A DNA stretch of 6,342 bases from JAWLHA01 sp041690535 (GTDB lineage Bacteria; Pseudomonadota; Gammaproteobacteria; Thiohalomonadales; Thiohalomonadaceae). The notes under the pieces were generated by a model. The model did not search any database, was not told the origin of the DNA, and saw nothing but the letters and a program-made list of their open reading frames with translations. Each line of letters opens with the position of its first letter. The first letter of the stretch is position 1. The position numbers and the translations under genes are program-made. Location: positions 1 to 6,342 of the forward strand of contig JAWLHA010000125.1 in assembly GCA_041690535.1 (NCBI GenBank). The letters run 5' to 3'. Below, one piece after another: positions 4,592 through 6,342 of the stretch.

Positions 4592-6085
4592 TCACTCAGC
4601 GCCGGCCGGCGACCTCCCCAGCGTGAAGAAGATGGTCGCCCCCTCACCCGGCTCGCCCTCGGCCCACACCGCTCCGCCGTGGCGCTGGACGATGCGCCGC
4701 ACCGTGGCCAGCCCGATACCACTGCCGTCGTACTCGGCATTTCCGTGCAGGCGTTCAAAGGGCTCGAACAGCTTGTGGGCGTACTCACTTTCGAAGCCGA
4801 CACCGTTGTCCCGAACGAAGAAGACCTCCCGCCCGTTCTGCCACTGCCGGCCCACGGTGATGCGCGCCTGCTCGCACCGGGCGGTGAACTTCCAGGCATT
4901 GTCGAGGAGATTCTGCAGCAGCGAGCGAAGCAACGCCGGATCCCCGGTGGCAACCAGGTCCGGTTCAATCTCCCATGTCACCTCTCGCCCGGAGGCCGCG
5001 AGCTGCAGTTGTCGCGCGATCCCTTCGGCCAGACCGGAGAGGTTCACGCTGGCGGATTTCAGTTCGCTGCGCATGATGCGTGAGAGGACGAGCAGGCCGT
5101 CCACCAGTTCGCCCATGCGCAGGGTGGCATCACGCATCCGTCCCAGGTAGCCCAGCCCGACCTCGTCGAGGCGCTCTCCGTAGTCCTCCCGCAGCACTTC
5201 GGCAAAGCCATTGATGGCGCGCAGCGGCCCCCGCAAGTCGTGAGAGACCGAATAGGAGAAGGCCTCCAGCTCCCTGTTGGCCGCTTCCAGGGCGGCGGTA
5301 CGCTCGGCGACGCGCCCCTCCAGTGTGGTGTTGAGCTGCCGTACCGCCGCCTCCGCCCGCTTGAGCGCAGTGACATCGAGCCCCGCCTCCAGGATGAGTT
5401 TCGAGCCGTCGGACTCGGTGAACGGGAAGTCGTAGACGTAATACTCGCGGCCGTCCGGGCCGGTCCACTCCCACTCCAGGGGGGTGTCGCGCTCCAGTGC
5501 GTTGAAGCTTTCGCACACCTCGCATGGTGCGTCGCGCCCGAAGAGGTGATCGAAGCAGCGTTTGCCCCGGGCCTCGCCAAAGCGCTCGCGGAAGAAGCGA
5601 TTCGCAAAGGCGATGTGATAGTCCGGTGTCAGCAGCGCCAGATAGACCGGCAGGGTGTCGAGGATCGCCAGTAGCCGCTGGCGCTCGGCCTGAATCGCCT
5701 CCTGCGCCCGGCGCCGGTCGGTGATGTCGCGCACCGTCACCAAAACGCCTTCCACGGTCCCATCCCCGCGGCGCAACGGGACCTTCGCCACCTGCACCCA
5801 GCGCGGCCCCTGCGCGCCGCTGGTGTACTCGTCACGGATGATGGACTCGCCGGTCGCCAAGACGTGTCTGTCATCTTCCCGGTACTTCAGCGCCTCGGAC
5901 TCCGGAAAGAGATCGAGGTCGCTCCTGCCGATCACCGCCTCTTCGCTCTTGCCGATGAATCGCAGAAAAGCGGCGTTGGCCGCGCGGTAGAGCAATTCGG
6001 TGTCCTTGACCACCATGAAGTCGGGGGTGGCATCCACCATGGCTTTCAGCAGGCTGGGGTCAGAGGACGGTGTGGTCATTTTCAT
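4592..6085 (-). CDS. Soluble PAS-PAS sensor histidine kinase, orphan
   Basis: A 497-residue protein (from ATG 6085) with no membrane segment, so cytoplasmic sensing. In order it has PAS 1 with PAC (about 12-125, ending VRDITDRR), PAS 2 (about 135-240, ending DVTALK), and a short coiled coil (about 242-275). The phosphoacceptor helix follows with FSYSVSHDLRGPLRAINGF, H282 being the phosphorylated His. The ATPase domain has the N box (LLDNAWKF, N396), G1 box (DNGVGF, D426), F box (LFEPFERLHG) and G2 box (GSGIGLAT, 454-461). All key residues are present, so it should be active. The H box resembles that of bacteriophytochrome-type kinases. PAS 2 carries three cysteines (C177, C188, C191) in a C-x10-C-x2-C motif. 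The frame opens at TTG 6112; ATG 6085 and ATG 6079 are better codons, but none has a strong ribosome site. No response regulator lies nearby in the window. Confidence 0.93.
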   Translation of the reverse strand: MKMTTPSSDPSLLKAMVDATPDFMVVKDTELLYRAANAAFLRFIGKSEEAVIGRSDLDLFPESEALKYREDDRHVLATGESIIRDEYTSGAQGPRWVQVAKVPLRRGDGTVEGVLVTVRDITDRRRAQEAIQAERQRLLAILDTLPVYLALLTPDYHIAFANRFFRERFGEARGKRCFDHLFGRDAPCEVCESFNALERDTPLEWEWTGPDGREYYVYDFPFTESDGSKLILEAGLDVTALKRAEAAVRQLNTTLEGRVAERTAALEAANRELEAFSYSVSHDLRGPLRAINGFAEVLREDYGERLDEVGLGYLGRMRDATLRMGELVDGLLVLSRIMRSELKSASVNLSGLAEGIARQLQLAASGREVTWEIEPDLVATGDPALLRSLLQNLLDNAWKFTARCEQARITVGRQWQNGREVFFVRDNGVGFESEYAHKLFEPFERLHGNAEYDGSGIGLATVRRIVQRHGGAVWAEGEPGEGATIFFTLGRSPAGAE

Positions 6086-6194
6086 AAGGTGGTCTCGTTC
6101 GGAGTCCGGCAAATCCCTTGTGCCTCAGCAATACGGAATGCAGGGGGTCCTCGCCAAACGCGACGGCGGGTCCGATGAGCGGCCCCTCGGCTCA

Positions 6195-6211
6195 ACTATA
6201 CCGAAACGGTA
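6195..6211 (-). promoter_or_regulatory. Possible kinase promoter with overlapping small inverted repeat
   Basis: On the minus strand TATAGT (6200-6195) is a fair -10 candidate about 110 bases upstream of the kinase ATG. It overlaps the inverted repeat taccg-aaa-cggta (6199-6211). No good -35 hexamer is seen at the right spacing. Tentative. Confidence 0.28.
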
Positions 6212-6243
6212 GGAAATGGGAATGCGCTCACCCGCTCTCCCCG

Positions 6244-6314
6244 GGGTAAACGCATACTTACCCAAGAGCGATGTAAGTCCTTGAAAGCAGGTCGTCGGCC
6301 GCATGGATGGGTGC
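6244..6314 (-). repeat. Intergenic repeat, copy 4 (inverted, upstream of the kinase)
   Basis: The minus strand contains the exact core tttcaaggacttacatcg (6286-6269) and the exact end block gtaagtatgcgtttaccc. Between them the central acagcacggccgtga of copy 1 is missing and replaced by about four bases. About ten bases are also missing on the other side, and the left palindrome is degenerate (catccatgcgg). The acttac/gtaagt stem remains perfect despite the deletion. It lies about 160 bases upstream of the kinase and points the same way as it. Confidence 0.8.
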
Positions 6315-6342
6315 AAGGACGCACTTATGCCGCGGGAGGGCA

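Noticed and set aside
1..6314. CRISPR array
   Set aside because: The repeats are too long, too divergent, in both orientations and separated by whole genes rather than short spacers.
6125..6316. 63-codon minus-strand open frame upstream of the kinase
   Set aside because: It starts within intergenic repeat copy 4 and consists of repeat and leader sequence, with no recognisable domain.

Overview
The window is GC-rich and reads as chromosomal DNA of a proteobacterium, probably a gammaproteobacterium. The evidence is the codon usage, the type of intergenic palindromes, and the protein families (a SulP transporter paired with UspA, a DUF2061 protein, a PAS histidine kinase). A more precise affiliation is a guess. 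No transposase, integrase, phage gene, tRNA, rRNA or CRISPR array is visible.

Layout: (1) 1-357 is a gene-free leader starting with an intergenic repeat. (2) 358-2695 is a two-gene operon on the + strand: a SulP/SLC26-type anion transporter with a C-terminal STAS domain, then 16 bp later a tandem-domain universal stress protein. (3) 2982-3419 is a small cytoplasmic Sel1-repeat protein (+). (4) 3420-4227 is a long gene-free stretch packed with palindromic repeats. (5) 4228-4431 is a small DUF2061 membrane protein (+). (6) 4479-4549 is a long, nearly perfect inverted repeat lying between convergent genes. (7) 4592-6085 is a soluble PAS-PAS histidine kinase (-) with no response regulator beside it. 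(8) 6086-6342 is its upstream region, again carrying the intergenic repeat.

The most notable structure is a repeat family of roughly 70-100 bp in four copies (about 1-100, 2809-2900, 3708-3806, and 6244-6314 inverted). All share a near-invariant 18-base core, tttcaaggacttacatcg. Each of the four transcription units has exactly one copy upstream of it, in the same orientation as the unit. The only gene without one is the stress-protein gene inside the operon. The copies keep hairpin-forming arms despite sequence changes and a central deletion in copy 4. This could be a mobile or REP/MITE-like intergenic repeat, or a shared leader or regulatory element; the sequence alone does not decide. Three further palindromic repeat types occur at 3505-3557, 3888-4014 and 4479-4549.

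Functionally the genes are ordinary: anion (sulfate or bicarbonate) uptake with a stress-protein partner, a Sel1 scaffold, a small membrane protein and an orphan sensor kinase. Nothing ties them into one pathway except the shared upstream repeat. The undescribed part, if there is one, is the repeat system rather than the proteins.
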